Of a stretch of DNA of 62,771 nucleotides, positions 48,774 to 57,920 are shown one piece after another. The notes beneath the pieces were generated by a model that made no database searches, was not told where the DNA came from, and saw only the letters and a list, made by a program, of their open reading frames with translations. A program made the position numbers and the translations under genes. The DNA is taken from the NCBI GenBank assembly GCA_018402425.1, contig JAGYIZ010000008.1, forward strand, positions 1 through 62,771, in the 5' to 3' direction. Source of the DNA: Candidatus Atribacteria bacterium (GTDB lineage: Bacteria > Atribacterota > Phoenicimicrobiia > Phoenicimicrobiales > Stramentimicrobiaceae). Numbering within the stretch: the first letter of the stretch is position 1; every line of letters begins with the position of its first letter.

Positions 48774-48775
48774 TT

Positions 48776-49265
48776 ATGACAACCAAGATTCAGGAAAAAG
48801 AACTATCACAGGAAGAAAAATATCAAAAACTGAAAGAGTTTATAAAAATAACAGTGATAAAAAGGATTTCTTATTCCGGTATTACACAAAGCTCAGGAAA
48901 TTTTTGGCTATTTACCGGCTGAAGTCCGTGAATTTGTAGCCGAAAAAATGAATATACCGGTAAGCATGGTTATGGGTGTAGTAACTTTTTATTCTTTCTT
49001 TAGAATGAACCCAGTAGGCAGGCATACTATAACTGTTTGCATGGGCACAGCCTGTTATGTTAGGGGAGCCAAGAAGATAATGGAGGCAGTTGAAAAGACA
49101 TTGGACATTAAGCCAGGTGAAACTACAGAAGACCGAAGATTTTCTTTGGGAATTCAGCGATGTTTGGGGGCATGTGGCTTGGCTCCGGTTATCATGATTG
49201 ATAATGATGTACATGGTAGAATGACGCCGAAAAAACTTGATCAAGTTTTAGAATTATATAAGTAA
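48776..49265 (+). pseudogene. NuoE-like [2Fe-2S] subunit (HydC/HndA type), two frameshifts near the N-terminus
   Basis: Electron-transfer subunit that partners NuoF. The ATG at 48776 begins TTKIQEKELSQEEKY. Near 48848 the frame changes to NNSDKKDF, and near 48869 it changes again to LIPVLHKAQEIFGYLPAEVREF, the typical NuoE start. From there it is intact, with 2Fe-2S ligands in VCMGTACYVRGA and CLGACGLAPV. The first break lies in an A-run. The intact paralogues at 52339 and 57387 show what is expected. Sequencing error is likely. Confidence 0.88.
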
Positions 49266-49288
49266 TGAAGGGATAAGGTAGGTAGATT

Positions 49289-52200
49289 ATGGATAATTAT
49301 AGAGCACATATACTGTTGTGTTATGGTGGTGCCTGTTTGTCCTCAGGGGCTGATAAGGTAAAAGAAGCATTAGAAACCGAATTAGGCAAAGTAGGGCTGC
49401 ATAATGAAATTGACATCATTGCTACCGGTTGTATGGGGACATGTGAATTAGGGCCGGTTATGGTGGTTTATCCCGAAGGTATTTTCTATCAAAGGGTATT
49501 GCCTGAAGACGTCCCGGAGATTGTTCAAGAGCATTTACTGAAAGGGAGAATAGTTAAGCGTTTATTATATAAAAAACCTGAAAAAGATGAACTTATCGCA
49601 ATGTTTAATGACATTGATTTCTTTAAGCTACAGAAAAAAATTGCTTTAAGGAATTGTGGAAATATAAATCCATTGGATATTGAGGAGTATATTGCTGCCG
49701 ATGGGTATATGTCTTTAGGGAAGGCCCTAACAGAGCTAAAACCAGAAGAGGTAATAGAATTTATAAAAGAATCCGGTTTGAGAGGGCGAGGTGGGGCAGG
49801 ATTTCCTACAGGTTTAAAGTGGCAGTTTACTGCTGCGGCTCCTGGTTCACAAAAGTATGTTCTATGCAATGCGGACGAGGGTGATCCTGGTGCCTTTATG
49901 GATCGGAGTCTCTTAGAGGGGGATCCCCATAGCATTATTGAGGCTATGATGATTTGTGGTTATGCTATTGGTGCGGATCAGGGATATGTTTATGTTAGAG
50001 CAGAATACCCTCTTGCTATTGAAAGACTGTCCCGGGCTATAAAAGATGCCCAAAACAACCAGTTATTGGGCAATAATATTTTGGGAACCAATTTTAATTT
50101 TAATTTAGAGATTAGAATGGGTGCCGGTGCCTTTGTTTGCGGTGAGGAAACAGCCTTAATTCATTCTATCGAAGGTAAAAGAGGAGAACCAAGGCCAAAA
50201 CCTCCTTTCCCTGCTCAAAAAGGACTTTTTGACTGTCCCACTGTTTTAAATAATGTAGAGACTTATGCCAATGTTCCTTATATTATTTTAAAAGGACCAA
50301 AGGAATTTTCCTCTTTAGGTACAGAAAAAAGTAAAGGAACCAAGGTATTTGCCCTGGCGGGAGATATCAATAATACCGGCTTAATTGAAGTACCTATGGG
50401 TATTCCTCTTGGTACCATTATTTATGATATCGGGGGAGGAATTCCAAATAATAAGAAGTTGAAAGCAGTTCAGATAGGCGGTCCTTCCGGTGGTTGTATT
50501 CCAGTTGAACATCTTAATGTAAAAGTTGACTATGAATCATTAAAAGAGCTAGGGGCCATTATGGGTTCCGGTGGACTAATTGTAATGGATGAAGATACCT
50601 GTATGGTTGACATAGCCCGTTATTTCATGGAATTTATTCAGGAAGAGTCCTGTGGTAAGTGTACCCCCTGTCGAGAGGGGACTCGCATCATGTTTAATAT
50701 CCTAACCAGAATTTGTCAGGGCAAGGGGACTATGGAAGACTTGGATAATCTTGAACAACTTGCTTACGAAATTAAGGATACTGCTTTATGTGGGTTGGGG
50801 CAGACTGCTCCTAACCCGATTTTGTCCACACTTAAGTATTTTAGGGAAGAATATATTGAACATATTCGGGATAAAAAGTGTCGAGCAGGTGTTTGTGCTG
50901 ATCTGGTCTATGCACCTTGTTCCAATAGTTGTCCGGCTTCGGTAGATGTACCTGCTTATCTTGCCTATACTAAGATTGGTCAATACGAGAGAGCCTTAAA
51001 GGCCCATATGAAAACAAACCCTTTCCCAGCTGTTTGTGGTAGAGTTTGTCCGGCATTTTGTGAGTCAAGATGTAGAAGAAGGGACATTGATGAGGCAATT
51101 AATATTAGAGCAGTTAAACGCTTTATGGCGGATGAGGTTAAAAAATATCAACCTTCTTATCCTGATAAAAAGGAATCCAATGGTAAAAAAGTAGCTGTTA
51201 TCGGTGCTGGTCCTTCCGGACTCTCCTGTGCTTATTTCTTAACAATGATAGGTTATGAAGTAGCCGTTTTTGAGGCACTCCCCGAACCAGGAGGAATGTT
51301 AACCTATGCCATTCCGGAATATAGACTACCTAAAGAGATTGTTAGAAAAGAAATAGAAGATTTGATCAAATATGGTATTAAGGTGAAAACTAATACAAGT
51401 ATCGGTAAGGATGTTACTATCGAACAATTACGTAAGGAAGGATATCAGGCTTTCTATCTGGCTGCAGGTGCCTGGGATTGCGTGGTTCCACCCGTTAGTG
51501 GTTTAGAGAATGATAAAGTAATGTCCGGACTCGATTTCCTTTTTAAGGTTAATAGCGGTGAAAAAATCAATGTTGGTGATGAGGTTGTTGTCATAGGCGG
51601 AGGAAACACTGCTATCGATGCAGCCAGAACCGCTAAACGATTAGGAGCAAATGTATCTATTGTTTATCGCAGAACCCGCAGTGAAATGCCGGCAGATATT
51701 GAAGAAATTGAACAAGCCGAAATAGAAGGAGTAAATATTTTTGTTTTGCAGAATATCAAGTCAGTTTCTGAGAATAACGGAAAACTTAAGGTAGAAATGG
51801 TCAAGATGCGACTTGGTGAATTTGATAGTTCAGGCAGACGAAGGCCAATTGAAATCCAGGCTTCCCCTTTCTCAAAAGAGATTGACACACTAATACTTGC
51901 ATTGGGACAAAAAACTAAGATAAAAGAAATTGCAGAAGCAGAATCGATTACCTTGAATAGAAATGATACTGTCAAATCAGATTCTGATAACGGGCAGACT
52001 TCAGTAAAAGATATTTTTGCCGGTGGAGATGTTGTTTCAGGCCCGGCCACAGTGGTTGAAGCTATTGGTGCAGCTCAAAACGCAGCAGAAGAAATTGATA
52101 GCTATTTAACCGGAAAGAAAGAAGAAGTGTACTATCCTTGGAGAGTAAAAGATCCCATTGAAGTATCATTTAATCCTGAGGATGAACCGGTAAGTTGGGG

Positions 52201-52342
52201 TAGAGAAAGTCATCATTTAATTCCAGTAGATGAAAGAAAAGGAAATACGGAAGTAGAGAATACCTGGGAATCCTCTGTAGCACAAAGGGAGTCTGAAAGA
52301 TGTCTTCGTTGTGAATATAAGGAAGAAGAGGAGGGGTTATGA
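49289..52342 (+). CDS. NuoF fused to GltD/NfnB-like NAD(P)H oxidoreductase
   Basis: A 1017-residue fusion. Residues 1-100: thioredoxin-like 2Fe-2S domain (CYGGACLSSG, TGCMGTCELGP). About 120-530: NuoF flavin/NADH domain (GRGGAGFPTGLKW, NADEGDPGAFMDRSLLEGDPHS, CGEETALIHSIEGKRGEPRPKPPFP), SLBB, and the 4Fe-4S site SCGKCTPCREGT ... LCGLGQ. About 535-620: Fe-S linker of the GltD/dihydropyrimidine dehydrogenase kind (CSNSCPASVDVPAYL ... CGRVCPAFCESRC). About 630-960: two Rossmann domains (VAVIGAGPSGLSCAYFL, VVVIGGGNTAIDAARTAKRLGA, FAGGDVVSGPATVVEAIG). It resembles the Sporomusa-type transhydrogenase subunits joined in one chain. It would link NAD(H), NADP(H) and ferredoxin; that role is inferred. 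Confidence 0.85.
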   Translation: MDNYRAHILLCYGGACLSSGADKVKEALETELGKVGLHNEIDIIATGCMGTCELGPVMVVYPEGIFYQRVLPEDVPEIVQEHLLKGRIVKRLLYKKPEKDELIAMFNDIDFFKLQKKIALRNCGNINPLDIEEYIAADGYMSLGKALTELKPEEVIEFIKESGLRGRGGAGFPTGLKWQFTAAAPGSQKYVLCNADEGDPGAFMDRSLLEGDPHSIIEAMMICGYAIGADQGYVYVRAEYPLAIERLSRAIKDAQNNQLLGNNILGTNFNFNLEIRMGAGAFVCGEETALIHSIEGKRGEPRPKPPFPAQKGLFDCPTVLNNVETYANVPYIILKGPKEFSSLGTEKSKGTKVFALAGDINNTGLIEVPMGIPLGTIIYDIGGGIPNNKKLKAVQIGGPSGGCIPVEHLNVKVDYESLKELGAIMGSGGLIVMDEDTCMVDIARYFMEFIQEESCGKCTPCREGTRIMFNILTRICQGKGTMEDLDNLEQLAYEIKDTALCGLGQTAPNPILSTLKYFREEYIEHIRDKKCRAGVCADLVYAPCSNSCPASVDVPAYLAYTKIGQYERALKAHMKTNPFPAVCGRVCPAFCESRCRRRDIDEAINIRAVKRFMADEVKKYQPSYPDKKESNGKKVAVIGAGPSGLSCAYFLTMIGYEVAVFEALPEPGGMLTYAIPEYRLPKEIVRKEIEDLIKYGIKVKTNTSIGKDVTIEQLRKEGYQAFYLAAGAWDCVVPPVSGLENDKVMSGLDFLFKVNSGEKINVGDEVVVIGGGNTAIDAARTAKRLGANVSIVYRRTRSEMPADIEEIEQAEIEGVNIFVLQNIKSVSENNGKLKVEMVKMRLGEFDSSGRRRPIEIQASPFSKEIDTLILALGQKTKIKEIAEAESITLNRNDTVKSDSDNGQTSVKDIFAGGDVVSGPATVVEAIGAAQNAAEEIDSYLTGKKEEVYYPWRVKDPIEVSFNPEDEPVSWGRESHHLIPVDERKGNTEVENTWESSVAQRESERCLRCEYKEEEEGL

Positions 52343-52803
52343 AAGTAAGGGAAATTGTAAGAAAATATGAAGGAAAAAGAGAAAACCTTTTGCAGATCTT
52401 ACATGAAATTCAAGACAATGACCCGCAGAATTATATTAGTAAAGCAAATATTACTGTATTAAGTGAGGAAATGAGAATTCCATTATCTGATATTACCGGG
52501 ACTGCTTCATTTTACAGCATGTTTAGCTTTCAGCCCAGGGGGAAATATATTATTCGAGTTTGTGCCAGTCCTCCCTGTCATATTATGGGTGCAGAAACAA
52601 TTTTTGAAGTTATTTCTAGAGAATTGCAGATCGACAAAAGCGAAACAACAACTGACGGATTGTTTACCTTGGAAGAAACCAGTTGTTTGGGGGTCTGTTC
52701 TGTTGCTCCTGCTGTTATGATAAATGATACTGTCTATGGAAACTTAACCGGTGAAAAGATTAAAAATATTATAGAACAAATCAAGAAAAAGGAGGGCAAA
52801 TAG
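52339..52803 (+). CDS. NuoE-like [2Fe-2S] subunit of the [FeFe] hydrogenase
   Basis: A 154-residue subunit. It has the short helical N-terminus, then ITGTASFYSMFSFQPRGKYIIRVCASPPCHIMGAET and SCLGVCSVAPAVMIND, which hold the four cluster Cys. Overlaps the fusion gene by four bases and precedes nuoF by three, so it is coupled to both; the partner is most likely the NuoF at 52807. Confidence 0.92.
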   Translation: MKVREIVRKYEGKRENLLQILHEIQDNDPQNYISKANITVLSEEMRIPLSDITGTASFYSMFSFQPRGKYIIRVCASPPCHIMGAETIFEVISRELQIDKSETTTDGLFTLEETSCLGVCSVAPAVMINDTVYGNLTGEKIKNIIEQIKKKEGK

Positions 52804-52806
52804 AGT

Positions 52807-54450
52807 ATGACTGACAAAAATATTGCCCAAATTTTGGTAGGAATTGATAGTAATACTGTCCTTTCTGGTGCCAGGAAGGTTAAAACAAAATTAATTACTG
52901 AACTAAGTAGCCATGGGCTTTCCGAGCAGATTAAAGTAATTGAAACTGGTAGCATTGGTCCTACGAACCAGGGTGTTGTGTTAGGAGTTTTTCCCGGTGG
53001 AGAAATGTATGCCAATATAACCGAAGACGATATCGAGGAATTTATTCAGGAAAAATTTATTAAGGGAAGAACATATCAAAAAAGACTAATGTCAGGAACA
53101 TTACCGGATGAATTAAGATTATTAGAATATGATTCCAGGAAAACCCAGCATTATGGCCGTATAGTCCTGAATAACTGTGGAAGGATTAGCCCTGATGACA
53201 TCAATGAATATATTGGTGTAGGGGGGTATGAAGCGTTAGGTCATGTTTTGCAAGAAAAATCACCGGAAGAAATTATTGAAATTATTAAAGAATCAGGTTT
53301 ACGAGGAAGAGGTGGAGCAGGATTTCCCACAGGTTTAAAGTGGTCTTTCACCTTTGGAGAAAAAAAATATCCTAAGTATGTTATTTGTAATGCTGATGAA
53401 GGAGAACCTGGTACCTTCAAAGACCGTTTGATTATGGAAGGAGATCCCCATAAAATAATTGAGGCAATGACAATTGCCGGCTATGCCGTAGAATCTGAAT
53501 TTGGATACATCTACATCAGGGGGGAATATAAGTTATCAATAGAACGCTTACAGAATGCCATCAAACAGGCAAAAGGAATGGGCCTTTTAGGAAAGAATAT
53601 ATTTGGTTCAGGATTTAATTTCAATATTCAGATTAAAATTGGGGCAGGTTCCTATGTTTGTGGAGAAGAAACAGCTTTGCTCAGTTCCATGGAGGGGTAT
53701 CGCGGAGAACCACGCATCAAACCTCCTTATCCCGCACAACAGGGATTTTTACAACAACCTACGCTCATTAATAATGTAGAAACTCTTGCTAATATCCCTT
53801 CTATTATATTAAATGGTGCAGAATGGTTCAGGAGATTTGGTGCTAAGAGTACACCGGGTACAAAAGTTTATACGGTTTTAGGGCATGTAAACCGTCCTGG
53901 ATTAATCGAAGTGCCTATGGGTATTACCCTAAGGGAAATTATTTATGATTATGCAGGTGGAATATCATCCGGTCAATTTAAAATGGCACAAATTGGCGGT
54001 GCTGCCGGTGATGTATTTTCTAAACAGTTGCTGGATACACCATTAGAATATAGTTCTTTACAGGAGTTAGGGCACAATCTTGGTTCAGGTGCTTTGCTTA
54101 TTATGAATGATTCTGTCTCGGTTTCTGATTTCCTGGCAAGCTGTATGAAATTTTTTGTTCACGAATCCTGTGGAAGATGTTCTGTTTGCCGAATTGGGAC
54201 CAAACATATATATGAAGCTTTTAAAAGGCTAAATAAAAAGGAAGGTTATTTTGATGAGTTAGAAAATATTCAGGATATTGCCAGCATTCTTAAATTAACT
54301 GCTTTTTGCCCATTGGGACAGTCGGTTGCCCAACCGGTTCTGTCTGCTTTGAAATATTTTGGAGGCGAATTGAGAGAAGGTATAAATACGGAAAAGAAAC
54401 GTAAGTCTCCAACCAGAGAGCAAAACGAAAAAGTCGTATACTATTCATAA
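52807..54450 (+). CDS. NuoF-like flavoprotein of the [FeFe] hydrogenase, with degenerate N-terminal domain
   Basis: A 547-residue NADH-oxidising subunit. FMN/NADH motifs are normal (GRGGAGFPTGLKW, NADEGEPGTFKDRLIMEGDPH, CGEETALLSSMEGYRGEPR), and the 4Fe-4S site SCGRCSVCRIGT ... FCPLGQ is present. The N-terminal thioredoxin-like domain has lost all four Cys (LVGIDSNTVLSGARKV and ETGSIGPTNQG). The C-terminal 2[4Fe-4S] extension of bifurcating HydB/HndC is missing. It therefore resembles simpler NADH-dependent forms. It lies between nuoE and hydA. Confidence 0.92.
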   Translation: MTDKNIAQILVGIDSNTVLSGARKVKTKLITELSSHGLSEQIKVIETGSIGPTNQGVVLGVFPGGEMYANITEDDIEEFIQEKFIKGRTYQKRLMSGTLPDELRLLEYDSRKTQHYGRIVLNNCGRISPDDINEYIGVGGYEALGHVLQEKSPEEIIEIIKESGLRGRGGAGFPTGLKWSFTFGEKKYPKYVICNADEGEPGTFKDRLIMEGDPHKIIEAMTIAGYAVESEFGYIYIRGEYKLSIERLQNAIKQAKGMGLLGKNIFGSGFNFNIQIKIGAGSYVCGEETALLSSMEGYRGEPRIKPPYPAQQGFLQQPTLINNVETLANIPSIILNGAEWFRRFGAKSTPGTKVYTVLGHVNRPGLIEVPMGITLREIIYDYAGGISSGQFKMAQIGGAAGDVFSKQLLDTPLEYSSLQELGHNLGSGALLIMNDSVSVSDFLASCMKFFVHESCGRCSVCRIGTKHIYEAFKRLNKKEGYFDELENIQDIASILKLTAFCPLGQSVAQPVLSALKYFGGELREGINTEKKRKSPTREQNEKVVYYS

Positions 54451-54472
54451 AGATAAGATAAGGAGTTAAATA

Positions 54473-56263
54473 ATGGGAGTAAAAATTGAAATAAACAATA
54501 TGCCTTTAGAGGTAGAGAAAGGAACAACTATTCTGGATGCCGCAAAAAAGGTAGGAATCAAAATTCCAACACTTTGTTATCTGGAAGGGCTTCAAAATCC
54601 TGGTTCCTGTCGTGTATGTGTGGTGGAAGTAGAAGGCGCAAACACCTTACAACCTGCCTGTGTAACCGAAGTGAATGAAGGAATGAAGATTAAAACAAAT
54701 AATAAAAGAGTAAGAAATGCCAGAAAAACAATATTAGAATTATTGCTATGTGACCATCCCTGGGAATGTAACACCTGTGATCGAAATCAAAGCTGTGAAT
54801 TACAAAAACTGGCAGATGAATACGGCATAAGAGAAGTAAGATTTCAATCTGTTAAGGAAAAATTGCCCTTAGATAAGAGTACACCTGGAATTATTCGGGA
54901 TCCAAATAAATGTATTTTGTGCCGAAGATGTGTAACCGTGTGTCAGGAAGTCCAGGGTGTCAGTACTTTGGCGCCAAGAGCCAGGGGATTCGAAACAATT
55001 ATTGCACCTGGACAGGGAGATTTTTTGGATGAGGCTGTCTGTGTGCAATGTGGTCAATGTGCCGCGGTCTGTCCGGTAGGTGCTATTAGTGAATGTGATG
55101 ATACTGAAAAGGTTTGGGAAATCTTAGAAGATCCTGAAAAATTTGTGGTAGTCCAAACAGCTCCGGCTATTCGGGCTGCATTAGGTGAATGTTTTGACTT
55201 GCCGCCGGGTACATTGGTAAAAGGTCGTATGGTTGCAGCATTGAAGATGTTGGGATTTAAACAGGTATTTGATACCAATTTTGCTGCCGATTTGACCATC
55301 ATGGAAGAAGGTACGGAATTATTAACCCGGTTAAAGAAAAAATTGGTAGATAAGGATGAAAAAACAAAATTGCCCATGTTTACTTCCTGTTCCCCCGGTT
55401 GGATTAACTATATTGAAAATTTTTATCCGGAATTGAAAAATAATGTTTCGACCTGTAAGTCGCCACAGCAAATGTTTGGTGCAGTAGCTAAAACTTATTT
55501 CGCTGATAAAATCGGTAAGAAAAAGGAAGAAATGGTTGTTGTTTCTATCATGCCCTGTACCGCCAAGAAGTTTGAATGTAATCGGGATGAAATGTATGAT
55601 AGTGGTGCAAAAGATGTTGATTATGTCCTGACAACAAGAGAACTTGGAAAAATGATAAAACAAGCTGGTATTGATTTTGTTAATTTACCAGATGAAGAAA
55701 TGGATGCCCCTATGGGTATTTCTACTGGTGCAGCGGATATCTTCGCCAATACCGGTGGTGTAATGGAAGCCGCGCTACGTACGGCTTATGCAATTGTTAC
55801 TGGAGGAGATCTCCCTTTCGATAAATTGCATGTTACGCCAGTCCAGGGGTTAGATGGAGTTAAAGAAGCCGAGCTAACCATTAAAGAAACATTGCCGGAT
55901 TGGAAATTTTTAGAAGGTGTCACACTTAAGGTAGCGGTAGCACATGGGTTGGGAAATGCTAATAAAGTAATTGAATCTATTCTAAAAGGAGAAAAAGAAT
56001 ATCATTTTATTGAAATTATGACCTGCCCCGGTGGTTGTATTGGTGGTGGAGGACAGCCTCGTTTAACTACTGATGAAGTGAGAATGGCAAGGATTCAGGC
56101 AATTTATAAAGAGGATGAAGGTCGTGAATTCCGAAAATCTCATGAAAACCCTGCAATTAAACAACTATATGATGAATTCTTAGGACAACCATTGGGAGAA
56201 AAATCGCATCATCTCCTTCATACTCATTATTTCGATAAGAAAAAGAAAAAAGAAGAGGTATAA
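54473..56263 (+). CDS. hydA: [FeFe] hydrogenase catalytic subunit HydA (group A3 type, NuoG-like N-terminus)
   Basis: Makes or uses H2 at the H-cluster. The 596 residues start with a plant-type 2Fe-2S domain (CYLEGLQNPGSCRVC ... AC), a His-Cys 4Fe-4S motif (HPWECNTCDRNQSC), and two 4Fe-4S motifs (CILCRRCVTVC, CVQCGQCAAVCP). The H-cluster domain has L1 TSCSPGW, L2 MPCTAKKFE and L3 MTCPGGCIGGGGQP. L1 has Ser where many hydrogenases have the second Cys of TSCCP. Last gene of the Rex-controlled operon; a terminator follows. Confidence 0.96.
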   Translation: MGVKIEINNMPLEVEKGTTILDAAKKVGIKIPTLCYLEGLQNPGSCRVCVVEVEGANTLQPACVTEVNEGMKIKTNNKRVRNARKTILELLLCDHPWECNTCDRNQSCELQKLADEYGIREVRFQSVKEKLPLDKSTPGIIRDPNKCILCRRCVTVCQEVQGVSTLAPRARGFETIIAPGQGDFLDEAVCVQCGQCAAVCPVGAISECDDTEKVWEILEDPEKFVVVQTAPAIRAALGECFDLPPGTLVKGRMVAALKMLGFKQVFDTNFAADLTIMEEGTELLTRLKKKLVDKDEKTKLPMFTSCSPGWINYIENFYPELKNNVSTCKSPQQMFGAVAKTYFADKIGKKKEEMVVVSIMPCTAKKFECNRDEMYDSGAKDVDYVLTTRELGKMIKQAGIDFVNLPDEEMDAPMGISTGAADIFANTGGVMEAALRTAYAIVTGGDLPFDKLHVTPVQGLDGVKEAELTIKETLPDWKFLEGVTLKVAVAHGLGNANKVIESILKGEKEYHFIEIMTCPGGCIGGGGQPRLTTDEVRMARIQAIYKEDEGREFRKSHENPAIKQLYDEFLGQPLGEKSHHLLHTHYFDKKKKKEEV

Positions 56264-56365
56264 ACACTAAGAAATATAAGCTAAAAATATAATATTTTGA
56301 CCTGTGAGGAAGAAAAGTGAATTTTGACCTCAAGGGGAAGACTAAAAGAATATTTATATATTTAT

Positions 56366-56406
56366 AAAAGGATTAATCTTCTTTCTTGAAGGTTAATCCT
56401 TTTTTC
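56366..56406 (+). terminator. Terminator after hydA
   Basis: An 11-bp stem (AAAAGGATTAA with TTAATCCTTTT), a 16-base loop, and a T-rich tail TTTTTTC. Confidence 0.88.
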
Positions 56407-56437
56407 TTTAAGGGCAAAAGAGTATAGAGGGGTTATC

Positions 56438-56692
56438 ATGGAGTATCGTTTTGGAACAGTAAGTATATTCATCAAACCGGAAAAATGCTCAATAAGAGAA
56501 GTAAATGACATTTTGAGTCAACATGCAGAGATGATATTAGGAAGGATTGGCATACCCAATTCACAGCAAAAAATCAACGTAATTTGTCTTATTATTTATG
56601 GAGATACTGATAAGGTAGGTTCTCTTACCGGAAAATTGGGATTATTATCCGGTACCCAGGTGAAATCCTGTCTATACAAATCTAAAGAATAA
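56438..56692 (+). CDS. TM1266-type iron-only hydrogenase system regulator
   Basis: An 84-residue ACT-like protein. MEYRFGTVSIFIKPEKC begins it, and ILGRIGIPNSQQKINVICLIIYGDTDKVGSLTGKLGLLSGTQVKS is close to the TM1266 family, which tracks [FeFe] hydrogenase genes and is named their putative regulator. It has no obvious DNA-binding domain. It starts after a terminator, so it may begin a new transcript with the membrane protein after it. Confidence 0.85.
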   Translation: MEYRFGTVSIFIKPEKCSIREVNDILSQHAEMILGRIGIPNSQQKINVICLIIYGDTDKVGSLTGKLGLLSGTQVKSCLYKSKE

Positions 56693-56718
56693 TTATTTAA
56701 GAAAGAGAGGAAGAAATA

Positions 56719-57210
56719 ATGCAAAATACCGGAATCAGGTGGATAACTAGAACAGGCATTTTATTAGCCATTGCTTTGGTGTTTCAAATGGGAGGTTTTC
56801 CTCAATTAATTACCGGTCCATTGGTAAATACCGTACTTTATCTTTCAGCTATGATTGTAGGTTGGCCGGGTGGTGTATTTATTGGCATTTTTACTCCCGT
56901 AATTGCAGCTATGCGAGGAATACTTCCACCTCCTTTGGCTCCATTGATACCATTTATTGCTTTAGGTAATGGTGCTCTGGTAGCTTTATTCTTTTGCTTA
57001 AAATCTAAAAGTAAAATCTTGGGTATTATTATTGCTTCTGTTGTTAAATTTTTAATCCTGGTTACAGCAGTAAATTTATTAGTTCAGGTTCCACCGCCAG
57101 TTGCCCAAATGATGAGTTTTCCTCAATTTTTAACAGCACTGGCAGGAGGAGTTATTGCTTTATTAGCTGAAAGGGCACTAAAGGCTTCAGGTCTTAATAT
57201 ATTTGATTAA
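56719..57210 (+). CDS. Small membrane protein, ECF S-component-like
   Basis: A 163-residue protein of about five or six hydrophobic helices (LLAIALVFQMGGFPQLITGPLVNTVLYLSAMIVGWPGGVFIGIFTPVIAA), resembling the substrate-binding S components of ECF vitamin transporters, which share this small helical design. No energising A or T subunit is nearby. It lies between the TM1266-type gene and the formate dehydrogenase cluster. Substrate unknown. Confidence 0.65.
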   Translation: MQNTGIRWITRTGILLAIALVFQMGGFPQLITGPLVNTVLYLSAMIVGWPGGVFIGIFTPVIAAMRGILPPPLAPLIPFIALGNGALVALFFCLKSKSKILGIIIASVVKFLILVTAVNLLVQVPPPVAQMMSFPQFLTALAGGVIALLAERALKASGLNIFD

Positions 57211-57386
57211 AATGGAAAAGAAGTTTAAAATAAGTTTATATTGAAAAAAATATTTACAACCAAAAGCATAGGAGTAATCCTAATCGGTATATCGTTAGAA
57301 AAGGTGCTTCTTTTTTAAAAAATATTGATAAACTTGGAGTATTGGATAGTAGATTATCTTAATAAGAGCTTGAAGGCAGAGAAAAT

Positions 57387-57884
57387 ATGGAAGATCAGAT
57401 GAATAAGGTGTTATTGCAAGAATTTAGTTCTAAACAGCTCATTCAATTGGATGAAATTATTGCCAAATACCGGAAAGAACCTGGTGGTTTAATTCTTTTG
57501 CTTGAAGATGCCCAGGATATTATTGGGTATTTACCAATGATAGTGCTGAAAAAGATAGCTTACGAAACAGATATTCCTTTGAGTCAAATTTATGGTGTAG
57601 TGACTTTTTATTCCTTTTTTACTATGAAACTTCGAGGTAGACATACTATTCAGATCTGTTTAGGGACTGCCTGTTATGTTAAAGGGGGCAAAGAAAATGC
57701 CCAAGTCATTGAAAAAGAATATCAGGTAAAGCCTGGAGAAACGACTTTAGATAGAAGGTTTACTTATGAAACGGTCAGATGTTTAGGAGTTTGTGGACTG
57801 GCACCGGTAATGGTAGTTGATGGAGAAGTATATGGAAGAGTTCAACCATCAAAAGTAATTGAGATATTGGAGAAATATAAATAG
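57387..57884 (+). CDS. NuoE-like [2Fe-2S] subunit of the formate dehydrogenase
   Basis: A 165-residue complete NuoE with helical start (EIIAKYRKEPGGLILLLEDAQDIIGYLP), IYGVVTFYSFF, and 2Fe-2S ligands in CLGTACYVKGG and CLGVCGLAPVMV. It is the intact model for the disrupted copy at 48776. It is followed after 36 bases by a NuoF gene. Confidence 0.93.
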   Translation: MEDQMNKVLLQEFSSKQLIQLDEIIAKYRKEPGGLILLLEDAQDIIGYLPMIVLKKIAYETDIPLSQIYGVVTFYSFFTMKLRGRHTIQICLGTACYVKGGKENAQVIEKEYQVKPGETTLDRRFTYETVRCLGVCGLAPVMVVDGEVYGRVQPSKVIEILEKYK

Positions 57885-57920
57885 CTCAAATTAATTAAAT
57901 TATATGGTAATTATTTTGAT

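Noticed and set aside
49525-49935. Minus-strand frame inside the NuoF fusion gene
   Set aside because: Antisense shadow of the FMN-binding region; no supporting signals.
57211-57386. Riboswitch or terminator before the third nuoE
   Set aside because: TAGGA/TCCTA and AAGCA/TGCTT pairings exist but do not form a recognisable conserved structure.
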